In this document: in pieces, positions 43,976 through 52,896 of the stretch
Numbering within the stretch: position 1 is the stretch's first letter
Layout: each line of letters opens with the position of its first letter
NCBI RefSeq assembly: GCF_036181745.1
Contig: NZ_CP108080.1
Location: forward strand, 620,001 to 684,000
Length of the DNA stretch: 64,000 nucleotides
Source: Streptomyces sp. NBC_00259
Lineage (GTDB): Bacteria > Actinomycetota > Actinomycetes > Streptomycetales > Streptomycetaceae
Direction of reading: 5' to 3'
Notes under the pieces: generated by a model
Database searches by the model: none
What the model was told of the DNA's origin: nothing
The model's input: the letters and a program-made list of their open reading frames with translations, nothing else
Position numbers and translations under genes: made by a program

Positions 43976-46549
43976 ATGACCCGGCAGACCAGGCAGACCA
44001 GGCAGACAGGGAACGCCGCACCACGCCGCAGGACCGTCCTCGGAGGACTGGGTGCGGCCGGGGCCACCGTCGCGGCAGGCGGGCTCGGTGCCGCCGGCCC
44101 GGCCGCGCCGGCCTCCCCGGGCCCCGGCCGGGCCGCGCCCCGCCCGGGGGACGCCGCGTCGGTCACGTACCGGGACAAGCAACTGCTGATCGACGGCGAG
44201 CCGGCCGTCGTCCTGGCCGGCGAGATCCACTACTTCCGGCTGAAGCGCGCCGACTGGCAGTCACGGCTGGACAGGGCCAAGGACGCCGGTCTCAACACCA
44301 TCGCCACGTACATCCCGTGGATGTGGCACGAGACGCCGGACGGCACCATCGATGTCACCGGCGGCACGCGGCCCGAGCGCGACCTGGGCGCCTTCCTGGA
44401 TCTCTGCCTGGAGAACGGCTTCCATGTCATCGCCAGGCCGGGCCCGTTCACGATGGCCGAGCTCAAGGGCGAAGGTGTGCCGGAGCGGGTACGCGCCGAC
44501 CATCCGGAGATCGTGCCGACCGGCTGGGACGGCGCCGAGGCCTCGACACCGACCGTCGACTATCTGGCGCCCGCCTTCCTCGGCGAGGTCCGGCGCTGGT
44601 ACGCGGCGGTGATGCCGGTCATCGCCCGGCGGCTGCACCGGGAGGGCCGGCCCGGCGTGATCGCCTGCCAGCTGGACAACGAGATCGGGATGCTGGCCTG
44701 GGTCAGCAACTCCCCCGATCTCACCGGGCATCTGCTCGAGGACTTCAACGGCTGGCTGGAAAGGACCTACGGGGACGGCCTCGCCGCCCGCTACCCCTTC
44801 GCCGGCCGGCCCGCCGCCGAGCGGAACGCGGCCATACGCTCCCCCGAGGACGGTTACGCGCCCGCGCTCATGCACGACCTGGGCACGTTCATGCGCGGCC
44901 GGTTCGCCCGCTACGTCACCCAACTCAGGACGTACGCCGAGGCGGGCGGAGTCCGCGGCGTTCCCTTCCTCGTCAACATCCACGGAACCGGGGGCGGCAG
45001 CGCCGAGAACTTCCCCATCGGCATCAGCCAGCTGATGGAGACCTACTCCGGACGGTCCGGCATGCTCTCGGGCTCCGACTTCTACCTCGGCGATCTCACA
45101 CTGCGCAATGTCACCGATCTCTATCTGGTCAACGCCTTCATGGACGCCGTGCACGACGACGACCAGCCGCTGACGTCACTGGAGTTCGACGCCGGGCACG
45201 CCGACTACGGCGACGACCTCAGCGACCAGACCGACGGTGAGGCCGTCGGTCTGAAGACCCGGCTGTGCCTCGCCCAGGGCGCCAAGCTGATCAACTACTA
45301 CCTGTTCGCGGGCGGCTTCAACCCGAAGCTCGACGAGCCGCCGGGCGACGGGAACGACCGCATCGGCATCACGGGAGAACGCCACGGTTTCGCCGCCCCG
45401 GTGGACCCCGAGGGCAGGCCGGGGGTCAGCTACGAGCCGACGAAGCGCACCGCCCACGCCGTGAACGGCCTGGCCGCGGCCCTGGCCCCGATGAAGGCCG
45501 AGTACGACGACGTGGCGCTGGCGTTCGTGCCGGACCACTACCTCACCGAGTACCACCCGCCGAAGAGCGACGCCGTCAAGGCCGTGCTCGACGATGTGCA
45601 GGGCACCCGCGGCTTCGGTCCACGCGACGCCCTGGCCCGCGCGATGCTGCTCGGCGGCTTCCGGTACCGCGGTGTCGACCTCCAGGCCGGGGACGTCGAT
45701 CCGGCGAAGGTCCCGGTGCTCGCGCTGGCCACCGGGGAGCACCTGGGCGCCGAGCTGCAGAAGCGCCTGGTGCGCTATCTGGAGGCGGGCGGCAGGCTGC
45801 TGCTGTCCGGCCGGGTGCCGGGCAAGGACATGGCGGGCCGGCCGTGCACGGTGCTGCGTGACGCCCTGGGCCTGAAGCCCGGCGACACGCTCACCGACGC
45901 CGATCGCTTCTGGCTCTCCGTGACCGCGCACGGCTGGGCCGCGCCGCGCGCCGAGATCCGGGTGCCGAAGGCCCAGTTGTGCACCCCGAGCCGCGGTACG
46001 ACGGTGCTGCGCGAGGTGTCCACCGGCAAGGGCTGCGGGTTCGACATCCCGGTCGGCAAGGGCCGGGCGGTCGTGCTCACCGCGGCGTACCGCTGCGACC
46101 TCGGCTTCTGGCTCGGTGCCTTCCGGACCCTCGGCGCGGCTCCGGCGATCAGCCACAGCCCCACGGACCCGGGTGTCTTCCTCCTCACGACGAAGGACGG
46201 CAGCGGCGGCCGTCTGCTGCACGCCTTCAACGTCTCCTCCGGCTACGACCAGTCCTTCACGGTGGCGGAGCGGGGCAGGCCGCTGTTCGGTGGCGAGCGC
46301 GTACGGCTCGCGGGCCGGAGCGCGGCCATGCTGCCCCTGGGCCTCACCGCGGGCGGGCTGCGGATCGCGTACGCGACCGCCGAGATCACCGGCATCGCGG
46401 AGGACCGGGTCACGTTCCGTGCCCTCGGTGACGAGGCGGTCGTGGCCGTCGAGGGCCGGGCGCGCTGCGAGGGCGCCAGGTCCTCGTACGAGGGCGGGCG
46501 CACGGTGCTGCGGGTGCGCCGTGGGGAGTTCACGGTCCGCAAGGGCTGA
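43976..46549 (+). CDS. GH35-type beta-galactosidase-like enzyme, exported by Tat
   Basis: 857 residues. The N-terminus has a TRQ repeat, then a Tat signal (APRRRTVLGGLGAAGATVAA). GH35 catalytic barrel: VLAGEIHYFRLKRADWQSRL, AKDAGLNTIATYIPWMWHE, acid/base Glu236 (CQLDNEIGML) and nucleophile Glu403 (SLEFDAGHADYG). A beta-galactosidase trimerisation-like domain and C-terminal beta domains follow. It likely removes beta-galactosyl residues from the extracellular glycan before uptake. Confidence 0.85.
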   Translation: MTRQTRQTRQTGNAAPRRRTVLGGLGAAGATVAAGGLGAAGPAAPASPGPGRAAPRPGDAASVTYRDKQLLIDGEPAVVLAGEIHYFRLKRADWQSRLDRAKDAGLNTIATYIPWMWHETPDGTIDVTGGTRPERDLGAFLDLCLENGFHVIARPGPFTMAELKGEGVPERVRADHPEIVPTGWDGAEASTPTVDYLAPAFLGEVRRWYAAVMPVIARRLHREGRPGVIACQLDNEIGMLAWVSNSPDLTGHLLEDFNGWLERTYGDGLAARYPFAGRPAAERNAAIRSPEDGYAPALMHDLGTFMRGRFARYVTQLRTYAEAGGVRGVPFLVNIHGTGGGSAENFPIGISQLMETYSGRSGMLSGSDFYLGDLTLRNVTDLYLVNAFMDAVHDDDQPLTSLEFDAGHADYGDDLSDQTDGEAVGLKTRLCLAQGAKLINYYLFAGGFNPKLDEPPGDGNDRIGITGERHGFAAPVDPEGRPGVSYEPTKRTAHAVNGLAAALAPMKAEYDDVALAFVPDHYLTEYHPPKSDAVKAVLDDVQGTRGFGPRDALARAMLLGGFRYRGVDLQAGDVDPAKVPVLALATGEHLGAELQKRLVRYLEAGGRLLLSGRVPGKDMAGRPCTVLRDALGLKPGDTLTDADRFWLSVTAHGWAAPRAEIRVPKAQLCTPSRGTTVLREVSTGKGCGFDIPVGKGRAVVLTAAYRCDLGFWLGAFRTLGAAPAISHSPTDPGVFLLTTKDGSGGRLLHAFNVSSGYDQSFTVAERGRPLFGGERVRLAGRSAAMLPLGLTAGGLRIAYATAEITGIAEDRVTFRALGDEAVVAVEGRARCEGARSSYEGGRTVLRVRRGEFTVRKG

Positions 46550-46553
46550 CCGG

Positions 46554-46607
46554 CGCGAGGAAGGGTGGGCCGGCCGCGCCTTGGCGGGTGGCCCACCCTT
46601 CCTCGCG
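46554..46607. terminator. Bidirectional terminator between convergent GH35 and GH13 genes
   Basis: A perfect 18-bp stem, left arm 46554-46571 (CGCGAGGAAGGGTGGGCC) and right arm 46590-46607, with an 18-base loop. It starts just after the GH35 stop and lies 33 bases from the GH13 stop. Confidence 0.85.
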
Positions 46608-46639
46608 TTCCGCGTACCCCGTGAGGTCCGCGCGGCGGC

Positions 46640-48238
46640 TCAGAGGGCGAAGATGCCGTATCCGAGGCCCGCCGCGTCGATACGTCCGTCCCGCACCGTG
46701 ACTCCCGACGCCTCCAGCGGTGTCGCGGTGTCCGTCGGAGCGGCGGCCTCCGTCGGTTCGTGACGGGGGTTGACCACCACCAGGTAGCGTCCGCCGCGGA
46801 CATGGACCAGCGGGTAGCCGGCGTGCAGGACCTCCGTACTGCCCGTGGGGCCCAGCTCCGGCGTGGCCTTGCGCAGCGCGATGAGGCGGCGGACCAGGTG
46901 CAGCAGGGAACCGGAGTCGGCACGCTGGGCGGCGACCGTCGGGCGGTCGGGGTCGGGGTCCACGGGCAGGTAGAGACGGTCGGCCGGGGCGGTGGAGAAG
47001 CCGGCGTTGGCCGAGTCGTCCCACTGCATGGGCGTACGGGAGCCCGCGCGGTTGTAGCGGGGGCCGAGCCGGCTGCCCTCGTGGTCGGGCAGGCCGGGCA
47101 CGTACCGCATCCCGATCTCGTCCCCGTAGTAGATCGCGGGCAGCGTGGGCCAGGTGAGCTGGAAGGCGAAGGCGGCGGGCAGTTGCTCGGCCGTGCGCGG
47201 GCCGCACGCGAGCCGGGAGAAGTCGTGGTTGGCCGTGGGGAGGGAGAGGAATCCGGCGTCGCCGACGGCGTCGGAGGCCGCGCGCCAGCCGTCGAGGAAG
47301 GTCCGCGGGGAACCCTTGCCCTCGGCGTCGAAGTAGGGGGCCTGCGGCTCCCACTGCTCGCTGACCGTGCCCGTGAAGTTGTTCCACAGGGAGCGCAGGA
47401 ACAGCCCGTCGTTGTCCGAGCCGAACTGCAGGAAGAAGTCGGCGTGGAAGCCTGCCGGGACGGACGTCGCCGGGTCCCCCCACTCGGAGAGGAGCGCCGC
47501 CTGTGGGTGCTCGGCGTCGAGCCAGCCGCGCAGTTCACGCCAGAGTTTGACGGTTTCGGCGTGGCCCGGGTCGTCCTTCACGAGTGAGGCGGCCATGTCG
47601 ACCCGGAATCCGGACAGGCCCAGGGCCAGCCAGTGGTCCATGATCTCGCGCAGTGCCTGCCGGTTGGCGCGTGGGCCCTCGGCGTCGACGGGCAGCCGCC
47701 AGGGCTCGGCCGGGTCCATCCGGGCGTGGCCGAAGTTGAGCGCGGGCTGGGACTCGAAGAAGTTCGGCTGGTAGAAGCCGGGGCGGGTGCCGTGAGACGC
47801 GACGAATCCCTGGGGGGCTTCGGCCGTGTCGGCCCAGATGTAGCGGTGGTCGGAGGGGTCGTTCGCCGATGCGGTGAACCAGGGGTGCCGGTCGGAGGTG
47901 TGTCCCGCGACCAGGTCGAGCAGCACGCGGATGCCGCGGCGTCCGGCGGCGTCGACGAGCCGGGCGAGGTCGTCGTTGGTGCCGTAGCGCGGGGCGACGG
48001 AGAGATAGTCGCTGACGTCGTAGCCCGCGTCGTCGAACGGTGAGGCGAAGCAGGGGTTGAACCAGACGGTGTTCACGCCGAGCCAGGCGAGATGGTCCAG
48101 TTTCGCCTCGATGCCGGCGAAGTCGCCGATGCCGTCACCGTTCGAGTCGGCGAAGCTCTGCGGATAGATCTGGTAGAGGACGGCGTCGGCGAGCCATTCG
48201 AGGGCGGGGCGTGGGGGCGTCGTACGGGGAGACGTCAT
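46640..48238 (-). CDS. GH13-family alpha-glucosidase/alpha-amylase-type enzyme
   Basis: 532 residues from the ATG at 48238 (GGAGG upstream). TIM-barrel regions: VLYQIYPQSFADSNGDGIGD, AWLGVNTVWFNPCFASPFDD and VLLDLVAGHTSDRHPWF. The catalytic triad is Asp214 (GFRVDMAAS), Glu252 (LLSEWGDP) and Asp339 (TANHDFSR). No signal peptide. Resembles oligo-1,6-glucosidase or trehalose synthase relatives. Second gene of a minus-strand operon after the EEP gene. Confidence 0.9.
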   Translation of the reverse strand: MTSPRTTPPRPALEWLADAVLYQIYPQSFADSNGDGIGDFAGIEAKLDHLAWLGVNTVWFNPCFASPFDDAGYDVSDYLSVAPRYGTNDDLARLVDAAGRRGIRVLLDLVAGHTSDRHPWFTASANDPSDHRYIWADTAEAPQGFVASHGTRPGFYQPNFFESQPALNFGHARMDPAEPWRLPVDAEGPRANRQALREIMDHWLALGLSGFRVDMAASLVKDDPGHAETVKLWRELRGWLDAEHPQAALLSEWGDPATSVPAGFHADFFLQFGSDNDGLFLRSLWNNFTGTVSEQWEPQAPYFDAEGKGSPRTFLDGWRAASDAVGDAGFLSLPTANHDFSRLACGPRTAEQLPAAFAFQLTWPTLPAIYYGDEIGMRYVPGLPDHEGSRLGPRYNRAGSRTPMQWDDSANAGFSTAPADRLYLPVDPDPDRPTVAAQRADSGSLLHLVRRLIALRKATPELGPTGSTEVLHAGYPLVHVRGGRYLVVVNPRHEPTEAAAPTDTATPLEASGVTVRDGRIDAAGLGYGIFAL

Positions 48239-48300
48239 GAGGTGGGATCCTCCGGGTCGGTCCGAGCGCGCCGTCGTGGGTAGCGTCGGCGAGGGGCGGG

Positions 48301-49146
48301 TCATCGGGGTGTGCCGGCGTGGGGCCGGTCATCGGGGTGCGTTCCGGCGTGAGCGGGTACGTGCACGAGCGCCTGTACGGGCAGATGGTCGCTGGGGAAA
48401 CGGCCGCCCGCGGCGAAGGTGTTGACGGCCGCCGAGCGGACTCGGGTCCCCCGTGAGGCGAGGATCCAGTCGATCCGTTCGCCGCCCGCGACCGGCGGCC
48501 GGTGGCCGTGGAAGGTGCCGTACGCCGGGCTCCGCTCCTCGGCCGCGTCCCAGGTGTCCACGAGATCCGCCTCGGCGAGCAGCGCGGTGTGCACGGCGTC
48601 GTGCCGCGCGGGGGCGTTGAAGTCGCCGGTGACGATGCGTGGGAGGTCCGGGGCGAGCGCGTTCAGCCGTTCGGCGAGCAGCCGGCCGGAGCGCTCACGG
48701 GCGTACGCGCTCACATGGTCGAAGTGGGTGTTGGCGGCGTGCAGTTCGCCACCGGTGGCCAGGTCGCGGAAGTGGACCCAGGTGACCATGCGGGGCCAGC
48801 CGCCGCCCCAGGTGTTGGAGGCGATGACCTCCGGCGTGCCGGACAGCCAGTAGTGGCCGTGCGCGAGGGGTTCGAGCCGCCGTCGGTCGTAGAGGACGGC
48901 CATGAACTCGCCGCGGCCGCCGCCCTCCCGTCCCTGGCCGATCCAGGCGTAGTCCGCGCCGATGGCGGATTCGAGATCGCGCAGCTGGCCGTGCAGGCCC
49001 TCCTGGGTGCCGATCAGATGCGGCCGTTCGCGGCGCAGCAGTTCCGCGGCGACGTCCCGCCGCCCGGACCAGGTGTGGGGCGGGTTGTCCCAGTCGAGCT
49101 GCAGGTTGAAGGTCATGACCCGCAGCCCGTGCGCGTGGTCCGTCAT
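48301..49146 (-). CDS. Endonuclease/exonuclease/phosphatase (EEP) family protein
   Basis: 281 residues. The EEP fold is clear: LRVMTFNLQLDWDNPPHTWS, PHLIGTQEGLHGQLRDLESA, NTHFDHVSAYARERSGRLLA, IVTGDFNAPARHDAVH and GERIDWILASRG with FPSDHLPVQALV. This sub-type is often found beside glycoside hydrolases and resembles secreted metal-dependent hydrolases, but no signal is present. The substrate is unknown; a phosphodiester on the glycan or its degradation products is possible. Divergent from GH3 across a double operator. Confidence 0.87.
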   Translation of the reverse strand: MTDHAHGLRVMTFNLQLDWDNPPHTWSGRRDVAAELLRRERPHLIGTQEGLHGQLRDLESAIGADYAWIGQGREGGGRGEFMAVLYDRRRLEPLAHGHYWLSGTPEVIASNTWGGGWPRMVTWVHFRDLATGGELHAANTHFDHVSAYARERSGRLLAERLNALAPDLPRIVTGDFNAPARHDAVHTALLAEADLVDTWDAAEERSPAYGTFHGHRPPVAGGERIDWILASRGTRVRSAAVNTFAAGGRFPSDHLPVQALVHVPAHAGTHPDDRPHAGTPR

Positions 49147-49206
49147 CCGCTCACCTCCGAGATCGGGTCCTGCGGCGGTTGCCGTCGGATACCTCTCCCC
49201 GCTCCT

Positions 49207-49233
49207 TGTACGCGCTTGCTGAATGCGCTTACA
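49207..49233. promoter_or_regulatory. Double LacI-type operator between the EEP/GH13 and GH3 transcripts
   Basis: TGTACGCGCTTGCT (49207-49220) overlaps by one base with TGAATGCGCTTACA (49220-49233). The second is nearly identical to the site before the regulator gene. It is placed to control both divergent transcripts. Confidence 0.65.
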
Positions 49234-49295
49234 TTGATTCGGTCAGAACGTTAACTTCGCTGGTAGCGATGCGGCAAGAGGCAGTGAGGGCTCGC

Positions 49296-51452
49296 ATGCT
49301 TGGACCGTACGAGGGCAAGGTCAAGGAACTCCTGGACCGGATGACGACCGAGGAGAAGCTGGGACAGCTCCAGCAGCTGACCTGGACGGGCGACACCGGA
49401 CCCGGCGGAGGCCAGACCGAGCACACGGAGGCGGCGGCCCGCGCCGGGCTGCTCGGCTCCGTCCTCAACATCCATGGCGCCGGGCACACCAACGCGCTGC
49501 AGCGCATCGCCGTCGAGGAGTCCCGCCTCGGCATCCCGCTGCTCTTCGGCCTGGACGTCATCCACGGGTTCTGGACCACCTTCCCGATCCCGCTCGCCCA
49601 GGCGGCGAGCTTCGACCCGGCGGTGGCCCGGCTCGACGCCGAGGTGTCGGCGAAGGAGACCCGGTCCAACGGTGTGCGCTGGACCTTCTCCCCCATGATG
49701 GACGTCACCCACGAGCCGCGCTGGGGACGGATCGCGGAGAGCTGCGGCGAGGACCCGTATCTGAACGCCGCCTTCGCGGTGGCCAAGGTCCTCGGCTACC
49801 AGGGCTCGGCCGACGGTGCCGAGCTGGCCTCCGAGGACCGCGTCGCGGCCTGCGCCAAGCACTTCGTCGCCTACGGCGGTGCCGAGGGCGGCCGCGACTA
49901 CAACACCGTCGACGTCTCCGAGCAGCGGCTGCGCAATCTGTATCTGCCGCCCTTCAAGGCGGCCCTCGACGCCGGAGCGGCCACGGTCATGGCCGCGTTC
50001 AACACGGTCGGCGGCGTCCCGGCACACGGCAACGCGCACACGATGAACACCGTCCTCAAGGGAGAATGGGGCTTCGAGGGCTTCGTGGTCAGCGACTACA
50101 CGGGCGTCGAGGAGCTGATCGCGCACGGCTTCGCCGAGGACGGCGCGGACGCGGCGCGCCTCGCGCTCAACGCCGGGGTCGACATGGAGATGGTGTCCAC
50201 GAACCTGGCCGATCACGGCAAGGAGCTGCTGGCCGACGGCCGGATCTCGACGGACCGGCTGGACGACGCGGTGGCACGCATCCTGCGGCTGAAGTTCGCG
50301 CTCGGGTTGTTCGACGCCCCCTACACGGACGAGTCGGCGGCCGTCGACGGCCCGACTCCCGCGGCGCGCGCGGCAGCCCGTGAGGCCGGCGCCCGGTCGA
50401 TGGTGCTCCTGCGGAACGAGGGCTCCGTCCTCCCGCTGAGCCCGGACGCCCGCTCGATCGCCGTCGTCGGGCCCCTCGCCGACTCCACCGATCTGCACGG
50501 CACCTGGGCGGGTCCCGGCGTGTACCGCTTCCCCTCGGTCAGCGTGCTGGACGCCGTGCGCGCGGCGGCACCCGGCGCGGACGTCATCCACGCAGGTCAG
50601 GAGGTCGCGGAGGCGGTCGCCGCCGCCGAGGCCGCGGAGGTCACGGTCCTCGTCGTCGGCGAGCCCCCCGCGCTCAGCGGCGAGGCGGCCGTACGCAGCG
50701 ACATCGCTCTGCCCGCCGGGCAGGAGGAACTCATCGCCGCCGTCGCCGCGACCGGCAGGCCCTTCGCCGTGGTCCTGCTGAACGGCAGGCCGCTGACGCT
50801 GGGCAGTTGGCTGGACTCCGCACCCGCCGTGCTGGAGGCCTGGCACCCCGGCATCGAGGCCGGTCACGCCGTGGCCGATGTGCTCTTCGGCGCGGTCAAC
50901 CCCGGCGGCAAGCTGCCGGTGACCTTCCCACGTGCCGTGGGCCAGATCCCGGTCTACTACAACCACGAGAACACCGGCCGTCCTTACCGCCCGGAGCAGC
51001 CCCACGAGAAGTACGTCTCCAAGTACCTGGACCTGTCCGACGGGCCGCGGTTCCCCTTCGGGTACGGGCTGAGCTACACGACCTTCACCACCGGCGAGCC
51101 GGAGCTGAGCCGCACCGGCGTCGCGGTGGACGCGCTGGAGCGCGGCGAGACGGTCGAGGTCTCGGTTGCGGTCACGAACACGGGAGAGCTGGCCGGGGAC
51201 GAGGTCGTCCAGCTCTACGTCCACGACGTGGCGGCGAGCATCGCGCAGCCGGTGCGCCGGCTGCGCGGCTTCGAGCGGGTCACGCTCGCGCCGGGAGAGA
51301 GCACCACGGTGCGGTTCCGGCTGGGTGCCGAGGATCTCGGCTTCTGGACGAACGACCCGGCGGGGACCTTCACCGTCGAGCCCGGCCGTGTCGACGTCTA
51401 CGCCGGTACGAGTTCCGCGGCGCGCGCCTGCCGCACGCTGACCGTCGTCTGA
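49296..51452 (+). CDS. GH3-family beta-glucosidase/beta-xylosidase
   Basis: 718 residues from the ATG at 49296, with GTGAGGG upstream; an ATG at 49269 is possible but has no Shine-Dalgarno. The N-terminal barrel contains IPLLFGLDVIHGFWTTFPIP and KHFVAYGGAEGGRDYNTVDV, with nucleophile Asp267 (GFVVSDYTGVEEL). A C-terminal GH3 sandwich (SMVLLRNEGSVLPLSPDARS) and an FnIII-like tail (VTNTGELAGDEVVQLYVHDV) follow. Cytoplasmic. It finishes the hydrolysis of imported oligosaccharides; specificity unknown. Confidence 0.92.
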   Translation: MLGPYEGKVKELLDRMTTEEKLGQLQQLTWTGDTGPGGGQTEHTEAAARAGLLGSVLNIHGAGHTNALQRIAVEESRLGIPLLFGLDVIHGFWTTFPIPLAQAASFDPAVARLDAEVSAKETRSNGVRWTFSPMMDVTHEPRWGRIAESCGEDPYLNAAFAVAKVLGYQGSADGAELASEDRVAACAKHFVAYGGAEGGRDYNTVDVSEQRLRNLYLPPFKAALDAGAATVMAAFNTVGGVPAHGNAHTMNTVLKGEWGFEGFVVSDYTGVEELIAHGFAEDGADAARLALNAGVDMEMVSTNLADHGKELLADGRISTDRLDDAVARILRLKFALGLFDAPYTDESAAVDGPTPAARAAAREAGARSMVLLRNEGSVLPLSPDARSIAVVGPLADSTDLHGTWAGPGVYRFPSVSVLDAVRAAAPGADVIHAGQEVAEAVAAAEAAEVTVLVVGEPPALSGEAAVRSDIALPAGQEELIAAVAATGRPFAVVLLNGRPLTLGSWLDSAPAVLEAWHPGIEAGHAVADVLFGAVNPGGKLPVTFPRAVGQIPVYYNHENTGRPYRPEQPHEKYVSKYLDLSDGPRFPFGYGLSYTTFTTGEPELSRTGVAVDALERGETVEVSVAVTNTGELAGDEVVQLYVHDVAASIAQPVRRLRGFERVTLAPGESTTVRFRLGAEDLGFWTNDPAGTFTVEPGRVDVYAGTSSAARACRTLTVV

Positions 51453-51532
51453 ACCGCCGTCTTGAACCGCCGTCCGAGCGCTCTTCGGCAGCTGGCCGCC
51501 ACGTCGGGGTCGGCCTTGGCAGTACGCGAGCG

Positions 51533-51546
51533 AGTATGCGCATACA
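51533..51546. promoter_or_regulatory. Orphan LacI-type operator
   Basis: AGTATGCGCATACA contains the perfect palindrome GTATGCGCATAC, the best match in the locus, but no convincing gene follows. It could be a remnant of a lost target or an auxiliary site for looping. Confidence 0.5.
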
Positions 51547-51617
51547 TGGTTGCCTCACGCCCATCGAGTCGGCCTCACACGGCGCGGTGGTCGAAGATCA
51601 CGGGATTGCGCGGGGTG

Positions 51618-51640
51618 TCGGGGATCTCTCCGATCCCCGA
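51618..51640. terminator. Hairpin in the gap after GH3
   Basis: Perfect 9-bp arms TCGGGGATC and GATCCCCGA with loop TCTCC. It is one of two strong hairpins in the 470-base gap between GH3 and RidA. No gene was recognised in that gap. Confidence 0.45.
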
Positions 51641-51823
51641 CACACGGCATCCCGCCGGTGACGGAGGTGCCCGCGCGAAGCTGCTACCAGAACCTCTCGA
51701 ACGTCAACCGCCGGTTCCGCGAGCTGACGCGGCATGCGCCCACGCGACTACCGTGCGGCGTACCGGCCGTGATCCCGGCGGGCGCCGGGCCGGGCCCGGG
51801 ATCGGCTCCATGAGCCCGGGCGG

Positions 51824-51859
51824 CCGGACCGCCGGACCCGGCAGGGTCCGGCGGTCCGG
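51824..51859. terminator. Terminator downstream of the RidA gene
   Basis: A perfect 16-bp GC-rich stem, CCGGACCGCCGGACCC (51824-51839) with 51844-51859, and a GGCA loop. It lies 64 bases beyond the minus-strand RidA stop and could serve both strands. Confidence 0.7.
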
Positions 51860-51922
51860 CAGGGCGCGGCAGGGTCCGGCGACGGAAGGCCCCGTCTCGA
51901 CGCACCGCGAAGTGCGCCTGGC

Positions 51923-52330
51923 TCAGTCGATGACCGCGGTGGCTTCGATCTCCACCAGATGGTCGGGTACGTCCAGCGCCGCGACGCCCAGCAGCGTGGC
52001 CGGCGGGACCGGGGTGACTCCGAGCTTCGCGGCGGCCCGGGTGAGACCCTCCATGAGCAAGGGCATCTTGTCGGGGGTCCAGTCGACGACGTAGAAGGTC
52101 AGTTTCGCCACGTCGTCGAAGGAAGCGCCCACCTCGGCCAGCGCGATTCCGATGTTGAGGTAGCACCGCTCGACCTGAGCGGCGAGGTCGCCTTCACCGA
52201 CCGTGACCCCATCGGGACCCCAGGCGACCTGGCCGGCGATGAACACCAGCTTCGACCCGGTCGCGACCGACACCTGCCGGTAGGCACCGACCTCCGGCAG
52301 TCCGCCGGGATTCACCAGGGTGATGGCCAT
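51923..52330 (-). CDS. RidA family protein (enamine/imine deaminase)
   Basis: 135 residues from the ATG at 52330 with AAGGAGG just upstream; the longer frame to 52930 is spurious. Typical RidA/YjgF features: LVFIAGQVAWGPDGVTVGEG, QVERCYLNIGIALAEVGASF and PPATLLGVAALDVPDHLVEI (Arg of the usual PxR motif is replaced, PPATLLG, so classic imine deaminase activity is uncertain). Divergent from the HxlR regulator, which probably controls it. Confidence 0.88.
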   Translation of the reverse strand: MAITLVNPGGLPEVGAYRQVSVATGSKLVFIAGQVAWGPDGVTVGEGDLAAQVERCYLNIGIALAEVGASFDDVAKLTFYVVDWTPDKMPLLMEGLTRAAAKLGVTPVPPATLLGVAALDVPDHLVEIEATAVID

Positions 52331-52475
52331 ACTGCACGCCTCCTTGTCATGAGCCCGTGGACGCACGGCTCGTTTCCGTCGAGCCCACGCACGTGCTCTC
52401 TTGCGGTTACCCAAGAACCGTAGGAGAGTGAACGCCGACCTGGAAGAACGCACTTTTCGGTGACTGGGGAACCTC

Positions 52476-52856
52476 ATGGTGACCAAGCAGTACAGCGGCT
52501 CGCCCCACGACGCGGACCTGAGGCGCGCGGACTCTCTGGCGCGGGAGATCTTCTCGGACGTCGCGAACAAGTGGGCGTTGCTGATCATCGAGACCCTCGG
52601 CGAACGCACCCTGCGCTTCAGCGAGTTGCGGAACGAGATCGAGGGCATCAGCCACAAGATGCTCACCCAGAACCTGCGCATGCTGGAGCGCAACGGCCTG
52701 GCCGGGCGAACCGTGCACCCCACCGTGCCGCCACGGGTCGAGTACACCCTGACCGAGGCGGGCCGGGCGTTGCAGGCGACGGTCGACGGCATGTGCGACT
52801 GGACGCACCGATACCTCGGCCACATCGAGGCCTCGCGCCGCACCTTCGGCACCTGA
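52476..52856 (+). CDS. HxlR-family transcriptional regulator
   Basis: 126 residues. Winged helix: SLAREIFSDVANKWALLIIE, RTLRFSELRNEIEGISHKML, TQNLRMLERNGLAGRTVHP and RVEYTLTEAGRALQATV. HxlR proteins often sense redox or reactive compounds and regulate the adjacent divergent gene. The 145-base gap to RidA holds a small inverted repeat (CGGTT...AACCG near 52398-52414) that may be its operator. Confidence 0.88.
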   Translation: MVTKQYSGSPHDADLRRADSLAREIFSDVANKWALLIIETLGERTLRFSELRNEIEGISHKMLTQNLRMLERNGLAGRTVHPTVPPRVEYTLTEAGRALQATVDGMCDWTHRYLGHIEASRRTFGT

Positions 52857-52896
52857 CGGGCGCGCGGCGCTCGCCGGCCACAAGCCGGTCCGGCGC

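Noticed and set aside
51546..51750. Short plus-strand frame after the orphan operator (ATG 51546)
   Set aside because: No Shine-Dalgarno, no recognisable domain, and it is crossed by a strong hairpin at 51618-51640.
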